From Nitrospinae bacterium CG11_big_fil_rev_8_21_14_0_20_45_15 (GTDB lineage: Bacteria > Nitrospinota > Nitrospinia > Nitrospinales > VA-1), in NCBI GenBank assembly GCA_002787235.1, contig PCWG01000033.1, positions 126,438 to 190,437 of the forward strand: a DNA stretch of 64,000 nt, written 5' to 3'. The translations under genes were made by a program, and so were the position numbers. The notes beneath the pieces are model-generated. The model worked only from the letters and a program-made list of their open reading frames with translations, made no database searches and had not been told where the DNA came from. Position 1 is the stretch's first letter. Each line of letters starts with the position of its first letter. Below, piece by piece: positions 62,703 through 64,000 of the stretch.

Positions 62703-63260
62703 TTAGTTGATACCGCTTGTAGAGTCGTGCAAGTCACCAATGAACTCCATGGCAAAACCGTTGGTTTGGCCGGATTGGTTCAAAACAACTACACCCCAAA
62801 AAGACAGTTGGGTGATGTCACGTGTACCATTACCGGCACCAACAGACGTTGTTGCCGTGGGTGATGTTGCAACGGGGGTGAATCGCAAACTGCCTGCTCC
62901 CGCGGTAGTCGCGGAATTAGTCACAGGAATACCCGCACTAGCAATGGTGTTACCCGTGCTAAAGATAAATACACGAGCGGTGGTTCCTGCATCAACCGTA
63001 AAACTGACCGATCCCAATGAAGAAGCATCGGTCCTGTTCAAAGCTTCAACAAATACACCGATCTGTGAAGCCATGTTGGACAGAGATGGATGGGATACAG
63101 CAACGAAGGAATAGTCGTCACTGCTATTCGCCTGGAAATACGGGGAAATGACCGCTGTACCTGCCAGTGGATTTACCGCATAGGCTTTCCCGGTACTTAA
63201 GCTAAAAAAAGTGACCAGAGCAAGGATCAGAAATCCTCGCGCCTTCAGCTTGGTTGTCAT
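62703..63260 (-). CDS. Exported protein of unknown function
   Basis: 185 residues with a signal peptide (FLILALVTFFSLSTGKAYA). The mature part is rich in Ser, Thr, Ala and Gly, with few charged residues: SSDDYSFVAVSHPSLSNM and TTARVFIFSTGN, ending in GFAMEFIGDLHD. It is beta-rich in appearance, without cysteines. Its own promoter and terminator make it a single-gene unit. I do not recognise a family. A surface or appendage protein is possible but unproven. Confidence 0.7.
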   Translation of the reverse strand: MTTKLKARGFLILALVTFFSLSTGKAYAVNPLAGTAVISPYFQANSSDDYSFVAVSHPSLSNMASQIGVFVEALNRTDASSLGSVSFTVDAGTTARVFIFSTGNTIASAGIPVTNSATTAGAGSLRFTPVATSPTATTSVGAGNGTRDITQLSFWGVVVLNQSGQTNGFAMEFIGDLHDSTSGIN

Positions 63261-63715
63261 TATAATATGTTCTCCTGATATATATATCTAAGATTGAATT
63301 AAGTTCAAATTTATTGCGCAATTGCAGTTAAAAAATAACACGAGGATTTTTTCCGGGAGCCTCCTTTCAGCAAAATAATTCACCATTATACATAAATAAC
63401 CTTCTACTAATTGTCGTCTATATTATTAAACTATTTCGATAAAGTCAAGATTCTTAGAATGAAAAGACTTGTAATTTATTAAAGAGTTTCCTGGAAGTAG
63501 TACTTCCCTTGATTCATTTTTTCCTTTAATATCAATAGCAAGTTCTTGATGATGCCTGCTTCTCGGTCAATGTGGTTAGAGCTGGCTTCATATGCTGATC
63601 GTCATAAAAGTATAAAAACTTTAATTAAATTTTAATAAAAATTTCATTTGAGCCGTTTGGGATCTTAGTTTTTTTACAGGCATTAAAAACAGTCTCATGG
63701 TATTGAAGATAGTAT
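63261..63715 (+). other. AT-rich spacer before the partial lipoprotein
   Basis: 455 bases between divergent genes, very AT-rich. Nothing gene-like was seen. The short minus-strand ORF at 63625-63930 overlaps the lipoprotein gene in the wrong frame and is not supported. Confidence 0.5.
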
Positions 63716-64000
63716 ATGTCTATATATTTGAATAAAATGCTTTTGTGTGTGTTGCTGGTCTTGGCGGGAGGAGCCTTGCTGGGCGGATGCACCAGTGTCC
63801 CCGATTTAAAGAATATTCCTGAAGCTTCAATTGAGGACCGAAGTGCGGCCCGGAAGAAATTTCTTGAGGGGCGACAATTCTTATCTTTAAAGATGAACGC
63901 CCAGGCTCTTGAAAGTTTTGTGGATGCCATTAAGCTTGATCCTGGAAATGCTTCCTATTACTTTGCGGCAGGGGAAGTAAATTTTTCCGAAGAGCGATTG
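63716..64000 (+). CDS. TPR lipoprotein, 3' end beyond the window
   Basis: Open from the ATG at 63716 to the window end (95 codons, no stop). The signal is MLLCVLLVLAGGALLGGC, with a lipobox Cys, then a linker and the start of TPR-like helices: KKFLEGRQFLSLKMNAQALE, AIKLDPGNASYYFAAGEV. So it is a lipid-anchored repeat protein, similar in type to the one at 61752. An alternative start lies at 63737. No promoter was identified. Confidence 0.75.
   Translation, partial: MSIYLNKMLLCVLLVLAGGALLGGCTSVPDLKNIPEASIEDRSAARKKFLEGRQFLSLKMNAQALESFVDAIKLDPGNASYYFAAGEVNFSEERL

Noticed and set aside
63625-63930. Minus-strand ORF at the right end
   Set aside because: It overlaps the lipoprotein gene in a frame with no family features; the plus-strand lipobox gene explains the region.

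Overview
The window is 64 kb of ordinary, gene-dense chromosome from a Gram-negative bacterium. Evidence for the cell type is an LptF/G permease, many signal peptides and lipoboxes, a Tat-exported molybdoenzyme and periplasmic multihaem c-type cytochromes. The mix of multihaem cytochromes, a sulfite-oxidase pair, a split pntAA/pntAB/pntB transhydrogenase, many TPR and leucine-rich-repeat proteins and moderate GC would fit a marine Nitrospinota-like or Desulfobacterota-like lineage. That placement is inference; no 16S gene is present. No phage, insertion sequence or CRISPR array was seen.

Layout. 1-10 kb: Fe-S scaffold, queC, then ffh-rpsP-rimM-trmD-SPOUT methyltransferase-rplS, rnhB-recJ and coaX, with two unexplained structured intergenic regions (about 1.4 kb and 9.2 kb). 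10-17 kb: an accessory-looking stretch with three ribonuclease-inhibitor-type LRR proteins, a FecR-domain protein, a Sel1-repeat protein, aroK, a DNA glycosylase and an O-methyltransferase. 17-23 kb: envelope and housekeeping genes (ppx, lptG-like, a sugar-kinase-like gene, engB, DUF1015). 23-33 kb, all minus strand: a redox island. Transcription order is a MerA/Lpd-like flavoprotein, a sulfite-oxidase molybdoenzyme, its small cytochrome c, an Hpt phosphotransfer protein, two colinear large multihaem cytochromes (12 and 10 haem motifs), a dihaem and a monohaem cytochrome. The last five overlap end to start and probably form one translationally coupled operon. 33-39 kb: LOG-family enzyme, small secreted protein, a tandem pair of unknown 84-86 aa paralogues, dGTPase-like protein and an acidic zinc-ribbon protein. 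38-49 kb: aminotransferase-serA, SprT-like protease, divergent PII, YggS, proC, tRNA-Asn, rplM-rpsI and argC-argJ. 48-56 kb: pnt operon, a secreted nuclease-like protein, a double-domain ThyX, an FGE-like protein and small membrane proteins. 56-64 kb: aroA, DUF255 thioredoxin-like protein, bioB, methyltransferase, TPR lipoproteins and a secreted protein.

Most interesting: the Hpt plus multihaem cytochrome operon beside the sulfite-oxidase pair; the tandem small-protein family at 34.0-34.7 kb; the promoter, small ORF, switchable hairpins and terminator in front of coaX; the three-LRR cluster; and a PII protein lacking the usual T-loop signalling residues. Gene calls come from reading motifs by eye; no database search was run.
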